NCBI RefSeq assembly: GCF_028858725.1
Contig: NC_084774.1
Location: forward strand, 1,576,001-1,640,000
From: Colius striatus
Taxonomy: Eukaryota > Chordata > Aves > Coliiformes > Coliidae
Reading direction: 5' to 3'
DNA length: 64,000 bases
Part shown: in pieces, positions 9,901-20,200 of the stretch
Layout: every line of letters starts with the position of its first letter
Position numbering within the stretch: the stretch's first letter is position 1
The notes under the pieces: generated by a model
Seen by the model: the letters and a program-made list of their open reading frames with translations, nothing else
Told to the model about the DNA's origin: nothing
Database searches by the model: none
Made by a program: the position numbers and the translations under genes

Positions 9901-12871
9901 GAAGGAGTAATATTTGAGAAGAGCATGAAAATTGAGCCCTGCTGGTTTCTGGTGATGTGTTGGGAAACTGAGAGGTCACAAGCCCATGTGTGAACCTGTG
10001 AGCAGAGCAGATCTGCAGCCAGGACAGAAGCCTATTCATGTGGTGAATTCCCCCTGTGGGTGGGATTGAAGTGTGAAGGAGCACTGGAGCCATTTTCTGC
10101 ATGCCTTTGGAGGGTTCCACCAGGGCCCAGGAAAGTGCTGATCTGCAGGCCCCACGTCCTGTCTGTAGCAGCTCCTCAGCTCTTGGTTGTCACAGAGCAT
10201 CAGGAGCAGCACTGGGCACTGCCATGGTGGCAAACAAATGTACCTGGTTACAAAGTTCTTCAGTTGCTTTCCATGCCAAGCTTTTTCTTCAGTTAATAGG
10301 CTCGTGTCTCTTCTAGCATTCACTCTTCCTCCTTTGACAGCAGCTGGCAGGAACACACACTTGTGTGGTGGCATGAGGCAGACGCTCAGGAGCCGCAGCT
10401 ACGGGTGCCAGCTGAAGCTTTCCATGTTGTCTCACAGTGCACTGGTTGCAGGAGGCTTTGTTCCACGTGCCCCTGTGTTGCCTGGCAGTAAGCAGCTGGG
10501 AGGATGACATGTAGGTGACTGTGTTCAGTGGTGGTCCAGCTTAATTAGGGAAGAGAGGACATGAACAGAAATACACTTGCTGTCTGGCTGCAGCTTCTCC
10601 CACTGATCAGCTGTTCACAGATGCCTGCACAAACGGTGGCCCAGCTTCCTTGTAGCAGGCAAGAGCTGAGTCTGAAGCTGCACTTTGCCAGCTGGTCACT
10701 CAAAACTTACAGCATGGAAAAGCTGGCAGTTGTCAGACTGCTTAAAACTTAGTTTTAAGAGCAACAAATGGCTTTGTACCAGTCCCTAGAATAAGCATGG
10801 GAGAAAAGAGGCTACAGCTCTAAGTTTAGAAAGAAGACTTATGTTGGCTTTTTACCAGAATCCACTGGCCTGCCAGCAGCAGTTTGTAGCTGCTGATACC
10901 CATAACCACCTCCAGCACAGCTGCTCCTGCCTGGAGCACGTTTCTTTAATTCATCTCAGTAACTACTCGATTTGTCAGCGATCTCTTGTCAGTCAGATAC
11001 TCCAAGTTTGCCTCTGAAGCTCCCAGCTTGCTGCTGCTGTTTCTAAAGTCTGAAGCTGTCTCTCACTTAGACTCGTCTGGGAGAACTGGCAGATCCTCAG
11101 GACAACCCACAGCAGAGAGCTCCAGTGAGTCAGGAACGGAGGAGAGGGGAGACCTCATTAAATTCTACAACGCAGTGTATGTAGGAAGAGTGAAATCCTT
11201 TGTGCTGAAGTACGATATCACAAACCAGGATCATGTAGTAAGTAAAGTATTTGGGGATTTCACTCTGTCTAATAAGCAGAGTCATTTTTCCTTACAGTTA
11301 AGCATATGTCAGTGAATCAGTTCTGTTATTCACCTGGTGTGGTTACAGAAGTCAAACAGTTGCAGGTCATGGTATGAGGACTTGCTGGAACAGCCTTGCA
11401 GGAGGACAGATGCAGGTGCAGTTCAGCTCACAGCTCTGATTTCAGCTTATTGCTGTCAATGCAACCCCATGTGCTCTGTGTAAGGTATCTGTGGGTTAGA
11501 AAGCTATTGGAAAGCTCATGTCTCGAAAACTGGCTGGTGTAAAAAGACCTGGGGATGTTGATCAACAACAACTGAACAGGAGCCAGCAGCATGTGGGCAA
11601 GAAGGCCAGTGGCATCCTGGCCTGGATCAGCAGTGGGGTGGCAGCAGGAGCAGGGCAGGGATTGTCCCCTGGGGAGGCTGCAGCTCCAGGGCTGTGCTCA
11701 GTGCTGGGCCCCTCGCTCACTGCCACAGGGACACTGAGGGGCTGCAGCGTGGCCAGAGCCGGGCACAGAGCTGGGGAAGGGGCTGGAGCACAGGGGTGCT
11801 GGGGAGGGGCTGAGGGAATGGGGGTGTGGAGGCTGAGGGGAGACAGCAGCACTCTCTGACACTCCCTGACAGGAGGCTGCAGGGAGCTGGGGGTTGGGCT
11901 CTGCTCCCCAGTGACAGTGACAGGACAAGAGGAAACAGCCTCAAGTTGCCCCAGAGGAGGTTGAGGTTGGAGCTGAGGCACAACTGTTTCCCTGAGAGGG
12001 GTGTCACCCCTGTGCCAGGCTGCCCAGGGAGCTGGGGCAGTGCCCAGCCCTGGAGGGATCCCAAAGCTGTGGGGCTGAGGTGCTGAGGGCTGTGGGTCAG
12101 TGCTGGGCTGGGCAGGGTGAGGGCAGGGCTGGGACTGCAGCAGCTTCAAGGGCTTTAACAACCAAATGGTTGTGTGATTCTGTTCTATAAGATACATTTT
12201 CTGTTTGGTGGATTCTTAATAGTAATCTTCCCCTCTGTGAAACGACTGCTCCTAATGATGTCCTGATCCAGCTGCTGTGTCATGTCCTCTCTGGCAGGTG
12301 GAAGCCCCTCCACTGTCCCCCTTCCCCAGCATTAAGCAGCAGCCCGTGTCGCCCAGGCGCATCTCTCAGCAACACTCCGTTTACGTCTCGCCTCACAAGA
12401 ACGGTGCCTGCCTGACCCCCAGGACAGCCCTGCTCTACAAGTTCAGTGGGAGCCCTTCCAAGGTAGGAAGCAGGAAGGGAGGGAGGGGTGGGTTTGAGAG
12501 AGTGTTGGTCTCAGAGCTAGGATAAGCACATCCTAGTGCACGAAGTGCAGGGAGGTTTCGTGGCAAAGGGCAGAGTTCTTGGTGTAGAATCCTCAGCAGA
12601 AAGAGTCAGGAAAACTTTTTCTCCCCAGATGATGGAAAACCAGAGCAAAGTTTGAAATGGGGCTGTAAGAACCCGTGATCTTTTCTTATCTCAATTGCAG
12701 AGTTTGAAGGACATCAACAACATGATAAAACAAGGTGAACACAGGAGTAAGAAGCGAGTGATTGCAATTGACGGTGACACCGAGTCCCCTGCAAAGCGAC
12801 TCTGCCAGGAAAATGATGATGTTCTACTGAAACGTCTCCAGGATGTTGTCAGTGAAAGAGCAAATCACTAA
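946..12871 (+). CDS. RBL1: Retinoblastoma-like protein 1 (p107), C-terminal 9 exons
   Basis: p107 is a nuclear pocket protein that binds E2F4/5 and represses cell-cycle genes; CDKs phosphorylate and release it. Nine exons read in phase: 946-1081, 1767-2033, 3204-3379, 4994-5170, 9102-9173, 9338-9422, 11071-11237, 12298-12462 and 12701-12871 (stop TAA). Together they encode 471 residues, matching roughly residues 598-1068 of human RBL1. Exon 1767-2033 carries the spacer cyclin-docking motif KRRLFG and SP sites ([15 protein letters not shown]). Exons 3204-5170 open pocket B ([24 protein letters not shown]). The end, [12 protein letters not shown], is the conserved p107 C-terminus. Exons 9338-9422 and 11071-11237 encode a serine-rich pocket-B loop that diverges from human. 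N-terminal and pocket-A exons lie left of the window. All introns are GT-AG. RBL2 is excluded by the RBL1-type C-terminus. Confidence 0.96.
1361..1607 (+). mobile_element. CR1 LINE 3' fragment
   Basis: This is a 5'-truncated CR1 in the sense direction of RBL1. The usual 3' region is visible: GAAACGGCTTCAAGCTGC, then AAGGGGCTGCCCAGGGAG, ending at TGTGATTCT, the CR1-type terminus. It is diverged and non-coding, and lies in the intron between exons 946-1081 and 1767-2033. Confidence 0.75.
2097..2375 (+). mobile_element. CR1 LINE 3' fragment
   Basis: This CR1 3' tail contains GGCCCAGGCTGCCCAGGGAG, the 'CACCTGGACACGTTCCTGTG' block and GGTTGGGCTGGATGAGCTC. It ends at GTGTGATTCTC. It is 5'-truncated, intronic in RBL1 and in the sense orientation. 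Confidence 0.85.
5474..6118 (-). mobile_element. CR1 LINE, ORF2 C-terminus plus 3' UTR
   Basis: This is a minus-strand CR1 of about 645 bp. The minus frame near 5790-6050 still reads the end of CR1 ORF2 (for example [17 protein letters not shown] and the frame holding [11 protein letters not shown]). Toward lower coordinates comes the 3' UTR. The element stops exactly where a retroviral LTR begins at 6119, so the LTR appears to interrupt or abut it. It is antisense to RBL1. Confidence 0.85.
6119..6606 (-). mobile_element. 3' LTR of a degraded env-containing ERV
   Basis: On the minus strand this segment starts TGTAGAAAATG at 6606, directly after a polypurine tract (minus AAAATGGGGGAGT, plus 6607-6619). 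It ends CTACCTAACA at 6119, giving TG...CA termini. A polyadenylation-like GGGAATAAAAAG lies at about 6233-6245 on the minus strand. It is about 488 bp long. Its position after env-like sequence and a polypurine tract identifies it as a 3' LTR. The matching 5' LTR is not in the expected place. Confidence 0.65.
6620..7420 (-). pseudogene. ERV env transmembrane-subunit remnant
   Basis: Minus-strand reading recovers pieces of a retroviral Env transmembrane subunit across several frames. One piece is an immunosuppressive-domain-like stretch at about 7069-7110: ALDMA, a stop, then AGKGEVCV. It is followed by a Cys-rich NNTA-containing segment, and then a frame ending in a membrane anchor and cytoplasmic tail near 6770-6900. 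Stops and frame changes interrupt it throughout, so it is non-functional. The CX6CC-type arrangement fits gammaretrovirus-like or syncytin-like avian Env proteins, as an inference from layout. No gag or pol is seen; CR1 sequence replaces the upstream part at about 7426. Confidence 0.65.
7426..8000 (+). mobile_element. CR1 LINE, ORF2 C-terminus plus 3' end
   Basis: This is a plus-strand CR1. The frame at 7436-7681 reads the same ORF2 C-terminal block as the inverted copy at 5474-6118 ([34 protein letters not shown]). The 3' UTR follows and ends in TTCTATGATTCTATA, the CR1 terminal short repeat. It is intronic in RBL1 and in the sense orientation. Bases 8001-9101 of the same intron hold nothing I recognise apart from a short TG run near 8746. 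Confidence 0.88.
11525..12188 (+). mobile_element. CR1 LINE 3' fragment
   Basis: This CR1 copy lies in the last large RBL1 intron. Block order is 'GCATCCTGGCCTGGATCAG', 'GAGGAAACAGCCTCAAGTTG', 'CCAGGCTGCCCAGGGAGCTG', then a tail with TGTGATTCTG. It belongs to the same subfamily as the copies at 16340, 38105, 46445, 48195 and 56625. It ends about 110 bp before exon 12298. Confidence 0.88.
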
Positions 12872-14925
12872 AACTGCCCCTTTCCTGTGGGACCTGGAAG
12901 CCACGGGCTCCAGTCCTGCCGCTGCACTCTTTATCTCTTGCTTTTGTGTGCAGACAGCTGCCAAGTTGCCTTAACGTTGAACCCAACTTCCACGGGATGC
13001 AAAAAGCAAGGGGCAAGTAGCAACTGCCAGAGAGTGAGAGGTGGGGATGTTCTTCGTTCCCTGTGCGATAAGTTACGCTGGCTGAGCTGTTTTAGTGAGA
13101 GAGGCGTGTAGAAAGCCATGTGGGATGTTCTCAAGCCTACTGTAGAGCATCGTTGGGTTCTGAGTGTAACTCAGCTTCTAGTAATACCGGTTGTACTGCT
13201 GGGGTAAGGAAGTGGGTGAAGTCTGTTCAGTTTCTTCAGCCTTTTGGTACTTGGGGAAGAAACTTTAAAAGTGCCTTATTTTAAAAGAATGGGGGATTTT
13301 TACATTGTTTTACTGTGGAGGAACCGGAGTGGAGAAGTGTAGCCTCAGGAAGAGCTGAGTAGTTTTGAACTGGATGATTTGTGCCACATTCCATCTCTGA
13401 TCAGAGCTTCAGCAGCCTTACATTGCACTGCAGGGCAGCGTTGGCAGGAACCACAAAATACAAGTAGCAGTGGCTCAAACTGCACAGCAGCATCTGGACC
13501 AGCACTGGGATGCGGGTCAGGGAGTGAGCTGCCCCCCTGGAGACAGTGAATGCTACCAGGGGAGCTGCTGCTCCTCTGTGGGAGCCCTGGCAGCAGCCCC
13601 TGTACTGCGACATTGGACTGGTTGCAGCTGAAACCCAGCTGGGACTTCGGCCCTCTGACAGCTCCTCAAATGCTCAGACTCATTTAACAAACTCTTAGCT
13701 CTTAGTCTTATTTTTTTCCTGAAGATCTTGGCCTCTTGTGTAGTATCTACACTGAATGTAAGCCCAGCAGATAAGGCATGTTTGTATATACAGGGTTTTA
13801 TAGCTGTTGAAGGCTGGAAGTGTGTAAAGTCCAGCACCCAGCTCATGTAACTGAGTTTTTAACACTGAGAGATTGGTAGGTTTTATTTTACCAAAAGGGA
13901 GGAAAGTCAAGGTTTATTCATTCCTGTAAATCAGTAGCTTGATCTTAGCCCATAATTGCATTTGAGATTAGAGCTGTGCAGAAGCTTCTCAACACTGTTT
14001 TTCGGTTTGTGTGTCTATTGAACTGGAAGAACAAACCCCTGAACGATGACATAGGATGTGTTCAAGGAGCTCTGTTCACTTCATTTGGCTCGATTAGTAT
14101 GTGCTGCACCAGGGTCGCAGGGAAGGACAGGACACTGACAGGACCTGCAGCAGTCTCAGCTCACAACCCTGGCCAGCAATGATGGAGGAAGAATGCATTC
14201 AGAAGGTCCATGTGCAGGGACCCTACTCAGCAGGGAGCAGAAAGTTTACCAACTGTACTTTGGGTTTGAGTCACTAACTGCTTAAAGCATGGATTTGGTT
14301 TTAACTTCCCAGAAAAGAAACTCTTTGTGCTCCTTTCTGAAAGGTTTGGCCGTAGGGGGGTGCAGGGGAGGAAATGGCCGTGTGCTGACTCTTCCCTTCA
14401 GTTCCTTTCATTTCAGTCGATTGTTAGTATTTGCCTTTGGATCTTGAGATAAAAAGTGCAAGAGACACGACCTTTGTGCCTTAATGTGCTCGTTGGTGCT
14501 GTTCCCTCCGTGGGCGCTCAGTGTGTGTGCTGGGGACCCCAAAGCCCTCCCCGTGCTGGGGGGTGGGAATGGTGACCTGCTCCATTGCCTGGAGGCCAGC
14601 AGCCTTTGGGGATGGGAGGAGCTACCTTACAGCCTGAGGCTTTCAGCAGATGTATGACAGGAATTTAGCTGATTTTTTACTCAGCATCTCTGCAGATCCC
14701 TCCCCACACTGTGGCTGACAGCAGGGAGCTGATGGTGAGTTTTCATTAGGAAAGTGAAGGTGCCACCACTGGATGCAGTTCACAGGTTTTTTTCCACCTT
14801 TTCAGGTGGTGATAGAAAAGAATGCTTTTGGATTTGTTGAAGAGCTAAAACAAGAGCAAAATGCTTAACAGTCTCACAGTCAGTGCCTTCCTGTGTAAAA
14901 ATTAAACATGTCCAAGGATTTTAAC
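12872..14925 (+). other. RBL1: RBL1 3' UTR and candidate poly(A) site
   Basis: The sequence after the RBL1 stop has no recognised coding exon or repeat. The only good polyadenylation hexamer I find is ATTAAA at 14901-14906. It is followed by GT-rich DNA (about 14930-14960), which fits a cleavage site near 14925. That gives a 3' UTR of about 2 kb. The end point is an inference. Confidence 0.5.
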
Positions 14926-16339
14926 CTGGGCTGCTCTGATTTGCTGTGGTGCTTTATTAAGCAATGCCTTCTGTCTGCCTTTCGTGGAATGTCAAAGACC
15001 TCAATAATTCTCATGCTCCTCAGATTTCCTTGGGGTTTTCCAGTTTAAACTCCTCATCCTTCATGTGACCTGTCTGAAGTTTCTTGCTGAGGTTTCTATT
15101 GTTTGTGCTTCAGTCTGATACAGTTTCTGGGAGGAGAAGGTGACACGTTACATGAAGTAATCAAAAGGAGAAAGTCCTGCAGCGATACGCTGAGGGAGGG
15201 GTGATGCTCAGCACAGGCGAGATGTTGGACTCACTCTGGATGCCAGTCCCTGACCTCCTGTGGCTAAGGACAGGAGCTGCAGAGCACTGCTCCGGGGGTG
15301 CAGCTGGACTCACCCCTGCTCTGGACAGGCTCTAGTTGGCACCAGCTGCCTTCGTGCTGGGTATGTCACTAGAGAAGCATAAAGCTGGCACGAACTCAGA
15401 GCTCTTCAGCTCTTGTACCTCTTCTCTAGCGGCAAAACAACCCCAAGCACGCCAGTTTGTGCAGGTTCAGTTGTAAATGACTTTATTGACACCAGAGCTT
15501 TTCTTTTAAGATACTTAAACTGTGGGTCCTGACCCCAGGGGATGCTGAGGGGCATAGCTGTGGCAGTGTGCCTGGCTGTTCCCTTTGAACGCTCCCTTTT
15601 GCAGGCAAGGCTGGCAGGGAGCAGAAGGCATAGTGGGCAGCATGAGGGGGGAAAGCAGGCTGTGGTGTCAGAATCCTGCAAACTGCACACTCTGCTAAGA
15701 CAATGCCTTTCCCAGCCAGGAGAACAGCATAAACCTGTGAGCACTACGTGTGAGCAGCGTGGTAACGTGAGGTTGCCGTATCCCAAGTGTTCTACTAAGA
15801 CATGGCCTGAAGGAAAAGTGTGGTTAGACTGCAATTAAGCTGTGTGGGGAATGGAAGCTGATTTTCTCTTTCGTTTCCTGTTAGGAAATACTCTTCTGTG
15901 ATTCATGGAGGGGGTTTTGTTATTTGGCACCCGAGGAGCAGTAGGGCCTGAAGATGAGTTTACAGTAAGACAAAACTCATCTCCCAGGCAGCAGTTCTCG
16001 AAAAACAAGTGTCAGATGAACATGATGCCAAAGTCATCAAACTTGAGTGTGTTTGCAGGTGAGTGAGTCAGAGGGAAAGTAGGTGTGCAGTTCTCACCCT
16101 GCCTGCACCCAAGGGTCATGACTGCCCCTCTCCATCTGAGCTAGAGAGCGGGGCCGGGCTGCTGGGCACAGGCTCAACAGGGCCTCATCTCAAAATTCAG
16201 TACACCTGTATCATAGCAATCTTGGGTTGAAGTGTACCCTGTGCACCCAGCTGACGGCACTGCTCCCCAGCCTGGGCTGTCCCAGCTGAGGCACAGGGAG
16301 CTTGAGCTGCAGCAGCTTTACTGCAGTCACAGTGGCTGG
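14926..16339. other. RBL1-SAMHD1 intergenic DNA
   Basis: This is about 1.4 kb between the inferred RBL1 end and the CR1 upstream of SAMHD1. No gene or RNA is recognised. The open frames at 15406-15838 overlap on both strands and match nothing I know. The one element of note is the interferon-response-like site at 15862-15880, listed separately. Confidence 0.5.
15862..15880 (-). promoter_or_regulatory. Candidate ISRE / IRF site upstream of SAMHD1
   Basis: The plus strand reads TTTTCTCTTTCGTTTCCTG, so the minus strand contains three GAAA cores. Two of them (GAAAGAGAAA) have the two-base spacing of IRF sites. It lies about 1.4 kb upstream of the SAMHD1 start codon. SAMHD1 is interferon-inducible in mammals, so the position is plausible, but this is motif evidence only. 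Confidence 0.35.
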
Positions 16340-16996
16340 AAAGCAGCCTCGAGGGAGAGGACTTTGAGGGGGGGTTGATCGACAGCAGCTGTGACCAGGA
16401 GCCAGCAGCGTGCCCAGGGGGGCAAGAAGGGCAGTGGCATCCTGGCCTGGATCAGCAGTGGTGTGACAGCAGCAGCAGGGCAGGGATTGTCCCTGTGCTG
16501 GGCCCTGGGGAGGCTGCAGCTCCAGGGCTGTGTCAGTGCTGGGCCCCTCACTCACTGCCACAGGGACACTGAGGGGCTGCAGCGTGGCCAGAGCCGGGCA
16601 CTGAGCTGGGGAAGGGGCTGGAGCACAAGGGGCTGGGGAGGGGCTGAGGGAATGGGGGTGTTGAGCCTGGAGAAGAGGAGGCTGAGGGCAGAGGGCCTCC
16701 TCTCTGACACTCCCTGACAGGAGGCTGCAGGGAGCAGGGGGTCGGGCTCTGCTTCCCAGTGACAGTGACAGGACAAGAGGAAACAGCCTCACATTGCCCC
16801 AGGGGAGGCTGAGGCTGGAGCTGAGGCACAACTGTTCCCTGAGAGGGGTGTCAGCCCTGTGCCAGGCTGCCCAGGGAGCTGGGGCAGTGCCCAGCCCTGG
16901 AGGGGTCCCAGAGCCGTGGAGCTGAGGTGCTGAGGGCTGTGGGTCAGTGCTGGGCTGGGCAGGGTGAGGGCAGGGCTGGGGCTGCAGCAGCTTCAC
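16340..16996 (+). mobile_element. CR1 LINE abutting the SAMHD1 promoter
   Basis: This is a CR1 copy of the same subfamily as 11525-12188. It breaks off at GCAGCAGCTTCA (about 16996), where sister copies continue for about 45 bp to the TGATTCT end. The missing tail is replaced by the GC-rich SAMHD1 promoter. Its last base is about 75 bp from the first GC box. Confidence 0.85.
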
Positions 16997-17049
16997 GCAC
17001 TCTTGCACCCGGAACGACTCCCCGGGGCGGCCGCGCTGAGGGGCCACGC

Positions 17050-17097
17050 GGCGCTTCCCGCCTTCCGGCGCGGGCGGGGCGGGGCGGCGGCGTCACG
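17050..17097 (+). promoter_or_regulatory. SAMHD1: SAMHD1 core promoter in CpG island
   Basis: The CpG-rich island extends from about 17030 to 17980. It contains TTCCCGCC (17055-17062, E2F-like), overlapping GC boxes GGGCGGGGC and GGGGCGGGGC (17072-17086), and CGTCACG (17091-17097, CRE half-site-like). No TATA box is visible. The transcription start cannot be fixed from sequence but should lie between here and 17292. Confidence 0.5.
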
Positions 17098-17292
17098 GCG
17101 CCGGTGTGAGCCGAGCCCAGCCCCTGTGAGCCGAGCCCAGCCCGGCGGAGCGGAGCCGAGCCCCTGTGAGCCGAGCCCAGCCCGGCGGAGCGGAGCCCCT
17201 GTGAGCCCAGCCCCTGTGAGCCGAGCCCAGCCCGGCGGAGCGGAGCCCCTGTGAGCCCAGCCCCTGTGAGCCGAGCCCAGCCCGGCGGCGCG
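17098..17292 (+). repeat. GC-rich tandem repeat in SAMHD1 promoter/5' UTR
   Basis: Imperfect tandem repeats contain TGTGAGCCGAGCCCAGCCC and CGGCGGAGCGGAGCC. The shared block CGGCGGMGCG starts at 17143, 17183, 17233 and 17283, giving periods of 40, 50 and 50 bp. The array runs directly into the start codon at 17293 and contains no upstream ATG. Open frames on the minus strand here come from the repeat and are not genes. Confidence 0.85.
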
Positions 17293-20200
17293 ATGGGGAG
17301 TCCGGCCGCAGCGGCTCCGGCCAAGCGCGCGCGGCGCGACGCCTCCCCTGAGGGGCTCCGCGGACCCGCGGCCGAGCCGGGGAGCGACGGCGACGACCCG
17401 CGGCTGTGGGACACGGAGCGGCTGTGCCGGCACCTCTCGCGTTGCGGCGTGGGCGAGCCCAGCCTGCTGCGCCGCTTCCGAGGTAACCGGGGCCTGGGGG
17501 CCGGGCGGCTCCTCGGCGCCGCCGGGCCCCGCCGCCTGACGCCGCGCTTTGTCCCCCGCAGAGAGCGGAGTCACCGGGAGCATGCTGCTGGACCTGCCGG
17601 CCTGCGCCTTCCACGTCACCCGCGTCTGGTGAGAGCCGCGGCCGCCGCAGGCCCGGGGCGGGGGAAGGGCGGCGCGGGGCGGCCTCCGGAGGCGGCCCGC
17701 GCCGTGTCCGGGGCTCCGGCCGCCGCGGTGGCCGCTGCCGGGCAGCTCCCCGCCCGCCCTCGGCAACAGTTCGGCCTTGAGGACCGGAGCAGGCCGTTTG
17801 TAGCGCGGGGCTTGTCCGCGGCGAGGTCCCTGCGGAGCGGGAGCGCGGGCTCTGCCGCCCGGCCGCCAGCGAGCCCCGCACGGCCGGTTTGGGGTCCCAC
17901 GGGCTCTGCGCCGCTGGGCTCGGATCCTCTGCAGCTGGTGGCCGGCTCCCCGCCGATCCCAGCACAGCCAGCGCCATCCAGAGCGTGCAGCCTAGTTGCC
18001 AAGTAACCGTGAGAAGCACAAAAATCCTCGGGAAAGCTTGAGTTCCGGCGGTAGCTCAGTCGCGTTTGAAGCACCGATGAGAACAGCAGGGTGAACTGCA
18101 GGGCTTTGGCGAGAGGTGTTTTCAGCCTAAAGGTAACGCTGCTCTGCTTCTAGCAACAACAGCAGTAGTGATGTTTAGCAAGTAGGCAGGTGCTGAGGAG
18201 GCTGCGTTTTTCTGTCTCCCCGAGGCAAATCCCAGGCGCTGGCATTCTACTCTTGCTGGGACTTTGCTCGTTGTTGCACCTGCTGCAATTTGTAGTGTCC
18301 TGGCTGTTACTGAGGAAGGGATTCTGTTGTGAATCCCTGGGCTGCGCTGTGAGTGAGTGGCAGAGTTCAGAGCTGCGGGGTGCAGGCAGTGTGCTCGCTC
18401 GCAGCTCGGCAGCAGTCACCTGCCACAGGCACGGGAAAGCCCAAGGCTGCCATAAAGCAATAAGGGACTGTCCCCAGGAGTGAGAGAAATGACTGGTCCC
18501 AAAGCCCTTGTAACTTTTTTTAGTGGTGGGTGTACTTCCTTATTTTTCTGGGACAGAAGAGAGTGTGAATGTGCTCTGTTGCCCTGTGTGTCCAGAGCGC
18601 CCTGCTGCCTCTTCTGCCCCACTGGCCTTGGTTTCCCTCACCTCTCCTGGGATGTGGGCCTGCTTACTAACCACGTGCTTCCTGACACTTTCTAACCTTT
18701 AACTGTCTTTCCTTTACTCCTTTGCCAACCTTGTTCATGCTGCTTCCTCCAGATTTCTCTCAAAACCCAACTGTTCCGCTCGGGCTGCTTGGTGCTGCTG
18801 TGGTTAGCGGCCGCAGGGCGGTTGGGAGCGTGGTTGTGTGGTAGCACAGTGCAGAGCTGTGCTTTTCTGCTGGGGGCTTTGGGGTGTGTGCTGCAAGCAT
18901 GTCAGGGCCAACGTGTCAGAGGGCATTGAGACATCCCAGCTGCACGCACAGCTTGTGAAAGGGGAAGGGAGGGGACACCTGGTTGTGCCTGGCAGCGCTT
19001 AAAGAGGAGACAGGGTGACTGGAGAGGATGAGGCAGAAGAGCTGCGTGTCGGAGGAGGTGAGGTGTGACAGGAGTCACCAAGGTATTTTGAGGGGTTTTT
19101 TGGAAGAAGGTTTTCAACTGCAGCTGTTTGAAGCATGCAGGTGGAAATGAGGTGGTATCATGAGGAAGGCAGGTAATGGCTTTATTTGGCTCTGAAGTAC
19201 AAGGTAACAGCGTAATTGAACTAACAAGTGGATGTACAGTCTGTGTTTAAGACTGCCACGGGGCTGGTTGCTTCTAGTACCTCGCTGTTGTCTGAGCCTC
19301 AGGCACCCATATGGACACTTAGACGTGCTGGATGTCTTCAGGCAGCTGTAGGCTGGGCTCTGTCAGTGCTGGATGCAGACAGGCAGGACCAGGGAGGCCA
19401 GGAAATCCCTCCCAGGCCTGTGGCGCAGGCACTGCAGCCAAGCAACTGGGAAGGGCTCTCAGCTGGTATAGAGTGTGAAGGTGCTGGGGGTGTGGAATGA
19501 CCTCCTCATAGGTTTTCCTTTACAAGATATTTTCTTTGATGAGATCTGACATCTTGTTTCTGTTTAGCTGAAAACATGAACTGGTCGAGAAATTGCTAAA
19601 GCCTTCTTCTTATTTTTAAACATCTCCACTCTGCACTGAAGACTCACCCCTGTGCACTTGTCTCTCCCCTGCACCCTTCATCCAGGGTAACTTGCATTGT
19701 TTCCATCTTGTATTCCTGGAAATGGATGGGGTTTTGTGGCATGCTGCATGCTAAATGTCCAGCTGGCCTCTGGAATAGTTCACTTCTTAACAGATGCAAG
19801 AAAGGGGTGTTTTGGCCCTTGTTGCCTGTGGCATGAGGGAGGGTGTGGGCGAAGCAGCGAGGTGGGGAGGGGGCTGGATGGGGAAGTGCTGGTTCTCACC
19901 AGCAGTGTTGCTGCTTTGCCTGGTGGAGTGACTATGCCTGCTAGGTACTAGGCCATGAGTTGTCTGATCTCGTTTGAGGTGGCCGTTACTGTGTAGACAC
20001 CAGGTGAAAATTTCCCTGCTACAGTTTTCTGTCCAAAGAAGGGTAAAGGGAGAGCTCTGTGACCTGAGAGACAGGTGATCAGTCACAGCAGGACTGCACA
20101 GGCATCATGCTTTGTCATCTGGAGCCCAAAACCAAAGCAGGGGTTCATGTTCCTGGAGTCAGGGCCAAAGGACAGCTCAGGCTGCTGCAGGGGACTCCCT

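Noticed and set aside
16211-17047. 278-codon minus-strand frame
   Set aside because: It lies over a CR1 element; the same peptide pattern recurs at every related CR1 copy in the window.
17093-18019. 308-codon minus-strand frame opposite SAMHD1 exon 1
   Set aside because: It is a CpG-island and tandem-repeat shadow of the SAMHD1 promoter and first exons, with no family resemblance.
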